From: Pseudomonas urmiensis
GTDB lineage: Bacteria; Pseudomonadota; Gammaproteobacteria; Pseudomonadales; Pseudomonadaceae
DNA: 64,000 bases
NCBI RefSeq assembly: GCF_014268815.2
Contig: NZ_JABWRE020000001.1
Span: 687,001-751,000 of the forward strand
Reading direction: 5' to 3'
Shown here: piece by piece, positions 24,546 through 32,792 of the stretch
Layout of the letters: the number at the start of each line of letters is the position of its first letter
Numbering within the stretch: the stretch's first letter is position 1
The notes under the pieces: model-generated
Seen by the model: only the letters and a program-made list of their open reading frames with translations
The model's database searches: none
Told to the model about the DNA's origin: nothing
Position numbers and translations under genes: made by a program

Positions 24546-25349
24546 CTAGATGGAAATGGCATGGGCGTGGTTGCCAAGGGCGCGAACCACGCTGTAGACG
24601 GTCAGCGCCGAAGTCTTCGGGTTGGCCGGCAGCGGCTTGCCGCGCAGGCTCATCTCGAAGCCGCCGAAGGCGCCACGGGCTTGAAACTGATGGACGTTGT
24701 CCTCGCTCAGCGGGTCGGCGATCAGCGTCACCCGGGTGCGGTCCAGGCCCAGGCCGGCCAGCGACAGGGTCGCGGCGACGTTGGCGTTCTTCGGATACAG
24801 CCGCGCCGCTTCACGGGCGCTGCCTTCGAAGATCACGGTCGGCTCGCTGAGGCTGTCCAGCTCGCACAGCTGCTCGGCCGGGGTGTTCTTCCAGGCCCGT
24901 GCTGGCTTGCGCCCGATATAGTCGACCGAGTCCAGGCCACCGACCTTGGCGGCCGACAGCGCATCGATGCCGCCGATTGCTCCCGGGAGCAGCTCGATGC
25001 GGGTGTTGCCGCGCGCCGCTGCCGCTTCCAGGCGTTCGACCAGGCCGATCTCGGACAGCGCACCGACCGAGACGATCAGGCAGGCGATGCCGCGCTCCAG
25101 GGCCGGCAGCACGTGTTCTTCGATGGCCTTGTGGCCGGCGCACTCGACCAGCAGGTCGGGGCGCGCATCGGCCGGCAGCGCGGTGAGCACCTGGGGTGGC
25201 TGGCGGAAACTGGCCAGGCGCTGGCGCACCAGCTCTGCCGAACCTGCCGAGGCGATCACCGCGTCGACGCACAGCTGCGGGTCTTGCTCCAGCAGTTCGA
25301 GTACGCCGACGCCAATCGCGCCACAGCCGATCATGGTGATATGCAACAT
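24546..25349 (-). CDS. L-aspartate-dehydrogenase-family enzyme (NadX-like)
   Basis: The 267-residue protein has an N-terminal Rossmann motif (MIGCGAIGVGVLELLE) and the DUF108 catalytic domain with KNANVAATLSLAGLGLDRTR and DPLSEDNVHQFQARGAFGGF, where the His aligns with the catalytic His of aspartate dehydrogenases. Those enzymes interconvert L-aspartate and iminoaspartate with NAD(P). No NAD-biosynthesis genes are near, so here it probably acts on an amino or imino intermediate of the catabolic pathway; that is inference. Start chosen at 25349 (MLHITMIG); upstream frame lies inside the ThDP gene. Confidence 0.82.
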   Translation of the reverse strand: MLHITMIGCGAIGVGVLELLEQDPQLCVDAVIASAGSAELVRQRLASFRQPPQVLTALPADARPDLLVECAGHKAIEEHVLPALERGIACLIVSVGALSEIGLVERLEAAAARGNTRIELLPGAIGGIDALSAAKVGGLDSVDYIGRKPARAWKNTPAEQLCELDSLSEPTVIFEGSAREAARLYPKNANVAATLSLAGLGLDRTRVTLIADPLSEDNVHQFQARGAFGGFEMSLRGKPLPANPKTSALTVYSVVRALGNHAHAISI

Positions 25350-25359
25350 GACAGACTCC

Positions 25360-27042
25360 TCAGGCGGTGGCCTTCTGCGCCTTGGTTTCGCTGTTGGGCG
25401 GGCCTGCGAACTGGGTGGCGAAGCCGCCGACGCTGAGCATGTCGACTTCCAGCAGGAACGGGCCTTGTTCGCCAAGGGCGCCATCGAGCACGCTGCCGAA
25501 ATCCTTCAGGTCGCTGACCAGGCCATGGCGCAGGCCGAGCGATTCGGCCAGCTTGCTGTAGTCCGGGGTGTGCAGTTCGACGTAGGCGTGGCGGGCGCCA
25601 TAGATGGCGTCCTGGATGTTGCGGATGACGCCGTAGCGCTGGTCGTTCATCAGCAGGATGACCACGTTGGCCTTTTCCTGGACCAGGGTCGCCAGCTCGC
25701 CGAGGTTGAGGATGAAGCCGCCATCGCCAGCCAGGACGAATACCTTGCGCCCCGGCGCGGTTTCCGCTGCCGCTACCGCCGCGCCAATGCCCATCGCCAG
25801 GCCTTGGCCGATACCGCCGCCCAGGGCGTGTACGCCAGACAGCGGGTGATACAGGTTGAGCAGGCGGTTGCCCCAGATGCTGTTGGACAGGGTCACATCG
25901 CGCACCCAGGTGAAGTTGCGCCCGGTCTGCGCCTGCAACTGCTCGACCATCGCCGAGTACGGGCCAAGGTCGGCGACCAGCTGCTTGCGCGCTTGCTCGC
26001 GCACCACCTTGAGTTCAGCGAGGAAGTTGGGGTCGATGTTCAGCCGCCCTTGCAGGCGGTCGGCCAGGCCATCCAGGGCCAGCGCCGCATCGCCGCAGAT
26101 GAACAGGTCGCTGGGGTAGCTGCGGCCTTCGATGGCCGGGTTGACGTCGATGCGCAGGGTGGTGCGCGGCAGTTTCAGGGCGTACTTGAAGGTTTCGTTG
26201 CTGCGCAGGCGCGAACCGGCCACCACCAGCGCATCGCAGGTCTGCATGAAGCCTTCGACCAGCTTGTTCTGGGAGAACGCGCCCAGGCAGCGCTCATCGT
26301 CTTCGTTGACCACGCCACGGCCCTGGGTCGAGGTGATCACGCCGACGCCCATGTCCAGCAGGCGCTTGACCTGCGCGCCGGCATGGCGCGCGCCGCCGCC
26401 CAGCCAAAGCAGCGGGCGGGTGGCGCTGGCTAGGCGTTCGGCGACCAGGTCGAGCGCTTCTGCGGCAGGTGCGGCGACCGGGATCGGCAGCGGCGAGAGG
26501 TCGCTGGGCATGGGGATGTAGGTCGACTGGATGTCGATCGGGATCTCCACGCTGACCGGGCCGGTCGGCGCGGTCAGGGCCGTCTGCACGGCCAGCTTCA
26601 GGGTACTCAGGGCGGTCTCGACACTGCGTACGCGGAATGCCGCCTTGGACACCGCCTTGAGCATGGTCAGTTGATCACGCGCTTCGTGGATGTAGGCCAG
26701 CTCCTGGTCCAGGTACGGCGTTTCGATCTGCCCGGTGATGTGCAGCAGCGGGGTGCCGGCGGTCAGCGCTTCGACCATCGCCCCGGCGGCGTTGCCGGCG
26801 GCGGTGCCGGTGGAGGTCAGGCACACGCCCAGGCCGCCGCTGCTGCGCGCATAGGCATCGGCCATGTTGGTCGCCCCGGCTTCGCCGCGGGCCATGACGA
26901 AGCGGATGTTGCCGCGTACGGCGAAGGCATCGAGGATCGGCATGTTGTGGATCGAGATCACGCCGAAGGCCGCCTTGACCTCGCATTGCTCAAGGAACGC
27001 AGTGATCACGGCACCGACGGTGACAGTGTTTTCGTTACGCAT
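25360..27042 (-). CDS. Thiamine-diphosphate-dependent enzyme (acetolactate-synthase-like)
   Basis: The 560-residue protein has the three-domain AHAS/benzoylformate-decarboxylase architecture. The activating Glu is in MARGEAGATNMADAYARSSG, the central domain includes RPLLWLGGGARHAGAQ, and the ThDP motif runs GDGGFILNLGELATLVQE to MNDQRYG. Members decarboxylate 2-oxo acids, sometimes ligating the product to another carbonyl. In this operon it sits beside an aldehyde dehydrogenase, which favours decarboxylation to an aldehyde followed by oxidation. Branched-chain amino acid synthesis is unlikely, since no small subunit is present. ATG 27042 preferred to 27066. Confidence 0.87.
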   Translation of the reverse strand: MRNENTVTVGAVITAFLEQCEVKAAFGVISIHNMPILDAFAVRGNIRFVMARGEAGATNMADAYARSSGGLGVCLTSTGTAAGNAAGAMVEALTAGTPLLHITGQIETPYLDQELAYIHEARDQLTMLKAVSKAAFRVRSVETALSTLKLAVQTALTAPTGPVSVEIPIDIQSTYIPMPSDLSPLPIPVAAPAAEALDLVAERLASATRPLLWLGGGARHAGAQVKRLLDMGVGVITSTQGRGVVNEDDERCLGAFSQNKLVEGFMQTCDALVVAGSRLRSNETFKYALKLPRTTLRIDVNPAIEGRSYPSDLFICGDAALALDGLADRLQGRLNIDPNFLAELKVVREQARKQLVADLGPYSAMVEQLQAQTGRNFTWVRDVTLSNSIWGNRLLNLYHPLSGVHALGGGIGQGLAMGIGAAVAAAETAPGRKVFVLAGDGGFILNLGELATLVQEKANVVILLMNDQRYGVIRNIQDAIYGARHAYVELHTPDYSKLAESLGLRHGLVSDLKDFGSVLDGALGEQGPFLLEVDMLSVGGFATQFAGPPNSETKAQKATA

Positions 27043-27832
27043 GGCGGGACAGGCCTCCGGATACATCGATATGACTGCCAGTGGTGTAGGCCGACAGCGG
27101 TGAGGCGAGGAACAGGATCGCCTGCGCCGCTTCTCTCGGCAGGCCCAGGCGGCCCAGGGGAATGTGTTTGCGTTGGGCGAGCTGCTGGGTCCATTGCGAC
27201 CAGTCCAGTTCGCGCTCCTCGCGGGCTTCGAAGCGGCGGCGCCATTGGCCGGATTCGACCAGGCCGATAAGAATGCCGTTGACCCGGATGTCGTGTTCGG
27301 CGAACTCGTACGCCATCGAGCGCACCAGGTTCTTCAGCCCGGCACGCGCCGCGGAAGTGGCGACCATGTGCGGCTCGGGCTGGCTGGCCAGCAGCGAGTT
27401 GACGCAGACGACCGAGGCATTCGGCTGGCCCTGCAACTGAGCCATGAAAGCGCGCACCGGGTTGATCACCGAGAAGAATTTAAGCTGCAGTTCCTCGTTC
27501 CAGGCCTCGTCGCTGGTGTCGGCAAAGGTCGACACGCGGCCTTGCCCGGCGTTGTTGACCAGCACCTGGGCCGGGCCGAGCGCGGCCAGGCTGGCGGCGG
27601 CAAAAGCCCGCACGGATTGGGCGTCGAGTACGTCGCACACCTGGGCCAGCAGTTGCGCCTGGGGGAAGCGCTGGCGCAGGCGCGCTTCGGCGCTGTGCAG
27701 GCGGTCTTGATTGCGGCCGCAGAAGGCCACCCGCGCGCCGGCTTCGAGCAGCAGTTCGACGCAGGCGTAGCCGATGCCGGACGAGCCGCCGGTGACGATC
27801 GCCGTGCGCTCATGAAGTTGGTAGGGATTCAT
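27035..27832 (-). CDS. SDR-family protein with altered catalytic residues
   Basis: The 265-residue protein has the NAD(P)-binding TGGSSGIG and LVNNAGQG motifs of short-chain dehydrogenases and the catalytic-position Ser146 (VCVNSLLAS). However the usual YxxxK is TSAAR: Thr159 replaces the catalytic Tyr and Arg163 replaces the Lys. The C-terminus (DVSGGLSRH) is normal. It may be a non-classical or inactive SDR, or use another acid. Its end overlaps the ThDP gene start by 8 bp; the IclR gene is 1 bp upstream. Confidence 0.87.
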   Translation of the reverse strand: MNPYQLHERTAIVTGGSSGIGYACVELLLEAGARVAFCGRNQDRLHSAEARLRQRFPQAQLLAQVCDVLDAQSVRAFAAASLAALGPAQVLVNNAGQGRVSTFADTSDEAWNEELQLKFFSVINPVRAFMAQLQGQPNASVVCVNSLLASQPEPHMVATSAARAGLKNLVRSMAYEFAEHDIRVNGILIGLVESGQWRRRFEAREERELDWSQWTQQLAQRKHIPLGRLGLPREAAQAILFLASPLSAYTTGSHIDVSGGLSRHA

Positions 27833-27833
27833 C

Positions 27834-28661
27834 TCAGTCCCTCATCAGCGCGGTGACGCGGCCGTGGCCTGCGTTGGGGGTGTAGTTGAGCAGCCGCGAC
27901 AACTCATCGGCGCTGCCGCGTACCTGGCCGAGCAGGTTGGCGAAATTGACGTGACCGATCTGCACGGTGGGGATGGTCAGGCCGAGCGCGGCGACCACCT
28001 GGCCGCTGGCGTCGCGCACCGGCGCGGCGACCGTGGAGATGGTCGATTCGAAGAAGCCTTCGCCGTTGACGTAACCGCGCACGCGGTCGGCCTGAACCAG
28101 GTCGAACAGCTCCAGCACGGTCTTTGGTGTGCACGGCGAGAACTGTTCCAGATGTTCTTCCGGGTACAGCTCGCGCAGCTCGTTCAGGCTCAGGTCGGCC
28201 AGCAGGATGCGCCCCAGTACCGTGGCATGGGCCGGCAGGCGAGTACCGACGGTGACCGCGCTGGAGAACACCGACGGCGGCGAGACCTTGGCCACGTAGA
28301 CGATCGAGCGGCCATCGCGCACCACCAGGTTGCTTGGGTAGTTGAGGTGATCGCACAGCCGCGCCAGCAGCGGCTGGCCCAATTCGGTCAGCTCCAGCGA
28401 GGCCAGGTATTCGAAGCCCAGGCGCAGCACCGACATGCCCAGGCGGTACTCGTTGCCGCTGCGGGTGACGAAGCCCATGGTTTCCAGGGTGGTCAGCAGA
28501 CGGAAGATGGTCGAGCGCGGTAGCGACAGCCGCCGGGCCAGTTCGGGGGCGGTCAGGGTGCGGTTCTGCCGGCTGAATTCGCACAGCAGGAGCAGGCCGC
28601 GTTCCAGGCCAGGGACGATGTACTTGTCCTGGTTTTCCTTTAACGAATCCGTATCGTTCAT
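27834..28661 (-). CDS. IclR-family transcriptional regulator
   Basis: The 275-residue regulator has the N-terminal winged helix (YIVPGLERGLLLLCEFSRQN, then LTAPELARRLSLPRSTIFRLL) and the C-terminal GAF-like effector domain (VTVGTRLPAHATVLGRILLA and STISTVAAPVRDASGQVVAAL). IclR proteins commonly control aromatic and organic-acid pathways in response to a pathway metabolite. It lies inside the operon on the same strand, between the hydrolase (4-bp overlap) and the SDR, so it would be co-transcribed and probably regulates the promoter upstream of 33644. Confidence 0.92.
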   Translation of the reverse strand: MNDTDSLKENQDKYIVPGLERGLLLLCEFSRQNRTLTAPELARRLSLPRSTIFRLLTTLETMGFVTRSGNEYRLGMSVLRLGFEYLASLELTELGQPLLARLCDHLNYPSNLVVRDGRSIVYVAKVSPPSVFSSAVTVGTRLPAHATVLGRILLADLSLNELRELYPEEHLEQFSPCTPKTVLELFDLVQADRVRGYVNGEGFFESTISTVAAPVRDASGQVVAALGLTIPTVQIGHVNFANLLGQVRGSADELSRLLNYTPNAGHGRVTALMRD

Positions 28662-29629
28662 AGCACGCTACCTGTGAGAGAGGCGTCCAGTGCCCGGGCC
28701 AGTAGCCCGATCACGGTGTGTGGTTGTTCGATGGCGCAGGCGTGGCCGGCACCGACAATCAGGCTGAAAGGGGCGCCCAGGCTTTGCGCCAGGGCCTGGC
28801 AGTCGTCAGGGCGGGTGATGCCGTCGACGCTGCCGCAGTGCACTTCGCAGGGTGGCGTATCTGCTGTCCGTTCCGGCGCTGTCGCGGGGCAAGCCCGCTC
28901 CCACGCAACGCTACGGCGGGCTGCGTGGGAGCGGGTTTGTCCCGCGATAGCGTCAGCACTGCCAGGCGCATAGCGCAGCAGGTGATCGCCACACAGCAGC
29001 TCGATGGCCTGGCGATAGCCGTGGGGCAACAGCCGCGCCATGTTCCACTGCACCCAAGCCAGGGCCATTGCGCTGGCGCTGGGCGACAGCAAGTGCGCGC
29101 TGCGTTCGCGGGCCAGCTGCGCAATGCCCAGCAGCTCCAGGCTATGCAAGCGCTTGTCGCGCACCACTCGGCCCTGTTCGGCCAGCTCCGGCGCGCCGTA
29201 ACCGCGTGCGGGGCTGAGCAATACCAGGCGGCTGACCCGTTGCGGATGAGCCTGGGCAAATGCAGCGGCGGTCAGTGCGCCGAGCGAGTGGCCGACCAGC
29301 AGGCAGCGCTCGATACCCAGGGCATCCAGCATCTGCAACAGCCGCCCGGCGTAGTCCTGGGCACTGGGCTTGGCCATCGGCAACGGCGCCGACTGGCCGT
29401 AGCCGGGTGCATCCCAGGCAATCACCCGCGCCCGCTCGCTCAAACCCAGGGCCACCTGCAGCCAACTGGCGGCGCCCGAGCCGATGCCATGCAGCAGCAC
29501 CACGGCCTCGCCACTGCCGGCTTCGCGCAGCGCTTGCTGACCGTCGTGCAGACGCAGCAGGCGTTCGCAAAAGCGCTGCTCGAGTTGGCCGAGCAGCGGC
29601 GCCAGGAGGTTGTCGGTGACCGTTGTCAT
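28658..29629 (-). CDS. Alpha/beta hydrolase with an in-frame REP insertion
   Basis: The 323-residue enzyme has the oxyanion HGIGSG motif, nucleophile Ser115 (VGHSLGALT), Asp269 (GSVDGIT) and His296 (GAGHACAIEQ), like meta-cleavage-product hydrolases and enol-lactonases. Residues ~224-256 are a translated REP pair: AIAGQTRSHAARRSVAWERA and onward, about 30-33 extra residues placed directly before the strand that carries the catalytic Asp. The reading frame stays open through the repeat. Whether the enzyme still works is unknown. In the operon it follows the cupin gene by 4 bp. Confidence 0.85.
   Translation of the reverse strand: MTTVTDNLLAPLLGQLEQRFCERLLRLHDGQQALREAGSGEAVVLLHGIGSGAASWLQVALGLSERARVIAWDAPGYGQSAPLPMAKPSAQDYAGRLLQMLDALGIERCLLVGHSLGALTAAAFAQAHPQRVSRLVLLSPARGYGAPELAEQGRVVRDKRLHSLELLGIAQLARERSAHLLSPSASAMALAWVQWNMARLLPHGYRQAIELLCGDHLLRYAPGSADAIAGQTRSHAARRSVAWERACPATAPERTADTPPCEVHCGSVDGITRPDDCQALAQSLGAPFSLIVGAGHACAIEQPHTVIGLLARALDASLTGSVL
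28870..28958. repeat. REP pair inside the hydrolase coding sequence
   Basis: GTCGCGGGGCAAGCCCGCTC at 28880 and CGTGGGAGCGGGTTTGTCCC at 28924 are inverted REPs with a ~15-bp spacer, entirely within the open reading frame at 28658-29629 and preserving its frame. Confidence 0.88.
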
Positions 29630-29633
29630 CGGC

Positions 29634-30173
29634 TTACCCGCGCTTGATCGAGGCCAGCGGGTGGGCTGGCGGATAGGTGGGGGTGACCGGCTTCTTGGCG
29701 CCGAGCATCACGCACATCAGCGCGTCTTCGTCACCGATGTTGATCTCTTCGCGGTACACCCCTGGCGGCACCGAAATCAGGTCGCGGTCGGTGAGGATGG
29801 TCTCGAAGCGCTCGCCGTCTTTCTCGATGATCACCTTGAGCTTGCCGCGCAGGACGAAGAACACCTCTTCCACGTCGGTATGCAGGTGCGGTGGGCCTTC
29901 GTGGCCCGCCGGGATGACCATGGTGGAGAAGGTGAAGTGCTCGGACGGGATGGTGTTCATGTCGCTGTTCACACCGGTGCCGCCAGTGCCCACATAGCGC
30001 ATCTGTGCGCGGCGGAACTTGGGGTCGTAGTCGGCCTGGAACTTCAGCGCGTCCCAGTCGTAGCGGCGGGTCTGGTAGCGGGCGATGCGGGTCTGCATCC
30101 AGCTGGCCAGGTCGGCTCCGGCGGGGCGCTCCCAGGTTTTCGGGGTGGCGTGTTGCAGATTAAGGTCGGTCAT
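29634..30173 (-). CDS. Cupin-domain protein
   Basis: The 179-residue protein has one cupin barrel: motif 1 GPPHLHTDVEEVFFVLRGK with two His and a Glu for metal, and motif 2 DLISVPPGVYREEINIGDED, in which the usual His is not obvious. Single cupins of this size include dioxygenases, isomerases and sugar or organic-acid binding proteins. In this operon an Fe-dependent dioxygenase or an isomerase step is possible, but the sequence does not decide. Between the SDR and the hydrolase genes, with gaps of 15 and 4 bp. Confidence 0.82.
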   Translation of the reverse strand: MTDLNLQHATPKTWERPAGADLASWMQTRIARYQTRRYDWDALKFQADYDPKFRRAQMRYVGTGGTGVNSDMNTIPSEHFTFSTMVIPAGHEGPPHLHTDVEEVFFVLRGKLKVIIEKDGERFETILTDRDLISVPPGVYREEINIGDEDALMCVMLGAKKPVTPTYPPAHPLASIKRG

Positions 30174-30188
30174 GAACAGTCTCCTTGC

Positions 30189-30956
30189 TCAGGGCATGAC
30201 GAACCCGCCGTTGACCGGCAGGGTTTGTCCAGTGATGAAACGCGACAGGTCGGACAGGGCGAACAGCACCGCGCCACTGACGTCATCGGGCAGTTGCGGG
30301 CGCTGGATCGCGCGTTGTTCGGTGTACAGGCGGTGACGGGCCTCGGGCACGTAGGCGGTGGCCTCGACCAGCACCAGGCCGGGGGCGATGGCGTTGACGG
30401 TGATGTTGGCGTTGCCCAGCTCGCGAGCCAGGCTGCGGGTCATGGCGATCACCGCGCCCTTGCTGGCGACATAGGCGAGCAGGTTCGGCGCGCCCCACAA
30501 CGGCGTGTCGGAGGCCAGGTTGATCACCGCGCCCCGGCCACTTTCGCGCAGTGCCGGCAGGGCCGCGCGGGTCATCAGCCAGGTGCCACGCACATTGACC
30601 TGCATGACCTGGTCCCAGGTTTCGATGTCCAGCTGTTCACAGCTCTTGCCGCCGGAGTTGGTGATCGAGGCGTTGTTGACCAGGCCATCGAGGCCGCCCA
30701 GGCGCTTGACGGTGCGTTCCATGCAGGCGTCGATGGAGTCTGGGCTGGCCAGGTCCAGGGTGACCCCGCTGACATCCAGGCCCCGTTCGCTCAGTTCGCA
30801 GGCCGCTTGTTGCACACGCCCGGCGAGCACGTCGGCGATTACCACTCGGGCGCCGGCCTGGGCGATCGCTTGGGCGAAGGCATAGCCCAGGCCACGGGCG
30901 CCACCGGTGACCAATACGCGGCGGCCTTCGAGCAAGTTGTTGAAGGAGCTCATCAT
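30189..30956 (-). CDS. SDR-family oxidoreductase with intact catalytic site
   Basis: The 255-residue enzyme has TGGARGLG for the cofactor, LVNNAS, Asn121, Ser149 (INLASD), and Tyr162/Lys166 in AYVASKGAV, so it is a complete classical SDR, probably an NAD(P)-dependent alcohol or dihydrodiol dehydrogenase. The start is one of two tandem ATGs (30956 or 30953), which overlap the stop of the ABC permease gene. It contrasts with the second SDR of the operon (27035-27832), whose Tyr and Lys are replaced. Confidence 0.88.
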   Translation of the reverse strand: MMSSFNNLLEGRRVLVTGGARGLGYAFAQAIAQAGARVVIADVLAGRVQQAACELSERGLDVSGVTLDLASPDSIDACMERTVKRLGGLDGLVNNASITNSGGKSCEQLDIETWDQVMQVNVRGTWLMTRAALPALRESGRGAVINLASDTPLWGAPNLLAYVASKGAVIAMTRSLARELGNANITVNAIAPGLVLVEATAYVPEARHRLYTEQRAIQRPQLPDDVSGAVLFALSDLSRFITGQTLPVNGGFVMP

Positions 30957-31729
30957 TGGGTACTCAACATGGCTTTGGGGAGGTAGTGCAGAACGCGTTT
31001 CTCGGCCCAGACCACCGCGCCGTAGGCCAGCACGCCGATCAGGGTGAGCATGACGATGGCGACGAACACCCCAGCGGTGTTGCCCTGGCCTTCGGCATCG
31101 ACCAGCAAGAAGCCCAGGCCCTGGTTGCCGCCGACCAGCTCGCCGACGGTGACGCCGATCACCGCCAGGGTCGAGGCGATGCGCAAGCCGGAGAACAGCG
31201 CGGCCATCGCCGAAGGGAACTCGACCAGGCGGAAGATCTGCCAGCGGCTGGCGTTCATGGTGCGCACCAGGTTGATCATGTCCGGGTCGACCGTGCGAAT
31301 CGCCGAGAGCACGTTGATCATCACCGGGAAGAACACGATCAGGATGGCGATGAGGATCTTCGGGTAGATGGTGTAGCCCAGCCACATCACGAACAGCGGG
31401 GCGAAGGCCACCTTGGGCGCGATCTGCAGCGCCAGGATGTATGGCGAGAGCATCGCTTCTGCCGATGGCGACAAGCCCAGCGAGACGCCGATGGCCACCC
31501 CCAGCAGGGCGCCCAGGGCGAAGCCGACGATGATCTCGAAGGCGGTGATCAGGGTGTGTTCGAGCAGGTTGCCGGACTGCCACATCAGCAGGCCTTCCTG
31601 GGCCACGCGGCTTAGTTGCGGCATGACGAACTCCGGCATGCCGAGCAGCCCCGGGCCCCATTGCCAGAGCACCAGGAACAGCACCAGCAGGGCCACGCTG
31701 CCGGCGACGGACGGGTTGAGGTTTCTCAT
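30953..31729 (-). CDS. ABC transporter permease (NitT/TauT type)
   Basis: The 258-residue membrane protein has about six transmembrane segments and the cytoplasmic EAA loop ASRWQIFRLVEFPSAMAALFSGLRIA, which docks the ATPase. The family (SsuC/TauC/NrtB) imports sulfonates, nitrate, pyrimidine precursors and aromatic acids such as phthalate. It is third in the operon, after the binding protein and the ATPase. Confidence 0.9.
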   Translation of the reverse strand: MRNLNPSVAGSVALLVLFLVLWQWGPGLLGMPEFVMPQLSRVAQEGLLMWQSGNLLEHTLITAFEIIVGFALGALLGVAIGVSLGLSPSAEAMLSPYILALQIAPKVAFAPLFVMWLGYTIYPKILIAILIVFFPVMINVLSAIRTVDPDMINLVRTMNASRWQIFRLVEFPSAMAALFSGLRIASTLAVIGVTVGELVGGNQGLGFLLVDAEGQGNTAGVFVAIVMLTLIGVLAYGAVVWAEKRVLHYLPKAMLSTQ

Positions 31730-31759
31730 CGGGCGATTACCTTGTCGTTATCCACGCGG

Positions 31760-32761
31760 TCACTTGGCCGCAGTGCTGGTTTCGATGAACTGGTTGCTGT
31801 ACAGCTCGTCGAGCTTGGGCTCGCGCGGCACGATGCCTTCGCTGACATAGAACTTGCGCACTGCATCCAGCCGCGCCGGGTCGATGCGGCCTAGCACCGG
31901 CTGGCCGGCATAGACGTACTCGACGTACAGGCGCAGGGTTTTCTCCAGCGAGGCTTCTTTGCCGGCGTAGGCGGGCACCGCGCGGGCGAAGCTGGCGGCG
32001 GCGGCCTTGGGGTCGTCGATGATGTCCTGCAGGCCGCGCAGGGTGGCCTGGACCACGCCGCGGACGATCTGCGGGTGGTTTTCGATGGCGTCGTCGGACG
32101 CCAGGATCGCTTGGGCCATGCTCTCGAACACTTGCTCGCGCGGGATCAACTCATACTTCAGGCCGGCGTCCTCGGCGTTGATCACCCAGTCCGGCACGCC
32201 GGCCATGGCCTGGGCCTTGTTGGCCGAGAACAGCTGCCACACGCCCGAGGGGCCAGCGGCCTGGATATCGACATCGTCCTTGTTCAGCCCCGCCTTGCGC
32301 AGCGAGGCGAGCAGGGCGTAGTAGGTGGTGTCGGAGTACGACATCACGGTCAGGGTCTTGCCCTTGAGCTGGCGGATCGAGCGGATCCTCTCGTCGGCGT
32401 TGGTGGCGATCATGGTCACCCCGCCGCCGCCGAGCACAGCCACGGCGCGCACCGGGATGCCATTGGGGCGCACGATGATCGGCGTGTCACCGATGGCGCC
32501 GCCGACCAGCGAATTGCCAGCACCGATCTGCTTGGCGACATCAACACCGCCCTTGGCGGCGATGAAGGTCAGGTCCAGGTCCTGCGCCTGGTAGTAGCCC
32601 TTTTCCTTGGCGATGATCCACGGGGCGAAGGCCGGCAGGCTCGGCGGCGCGGGTAGCAGATAGGTGACCTTGGTCGGTGCGGCCTGGGCCTGGACGGTCA
32701 GGCTCAGGGCGAGGGCGGCCAGGGCGGTGTGGGCCACGCGCTTGATAGAGGTGGTGAACAT
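31760..32761 (-). CDS. ABC transporter substrate-binding protein (NitT/TauT type)
   Basis: The 333-residue protein has a signal peptide (RVAHTALAALALSLTVQAQA) and a type II periplasmic binding fold of the NMT1/SsuA kind: PSLPAFAPWIIAKEKGYYQA, LKGKTLTVMSYSDTTYYALL. No lipobox is present, so it is a soluble periplasmic receptor. Members bind sulfonates, taurine, thiamine precursors or aromatic carboxylates. The start at 32761 (MFTTSIKRV) is preferred to one four codons upstream. It should set the substrate specificity of the operon. Confidence 0.9.
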   Translation of the reverse strand: MFTTSIKRVAHTALAALALSLTVQAQAAPTKVTYLLPAPPSLPAFAPWIIAKEKGYYQAQDLDLTFIAAKGGVDVAKQIGAGNSLVGGAIGDTPIIVRPNGIPVRAVAVLGGGGVTMIATNADERIRSIRQLKGKTLTVMSYSDTTYYALLASLRKAGLNKDDVDIQAAGPSGVWQLFSANKAQAMAGVPDWVINAEDAGLKYELIPREQVFESMAQAILASDDAIENHPQIVRGVVQATLRGLQDIIDDPKAAAASFARAVPAYAGKEASLEKTLRLYVEYVYAGQPVLGRIDPARLDAVRKFYVSEGIVPREPKLDELYSNQFIETSTAAK

Positions 32762-32792
32762 GCTAACTCCCAAGTGATGAGTGGGGCGTCGA

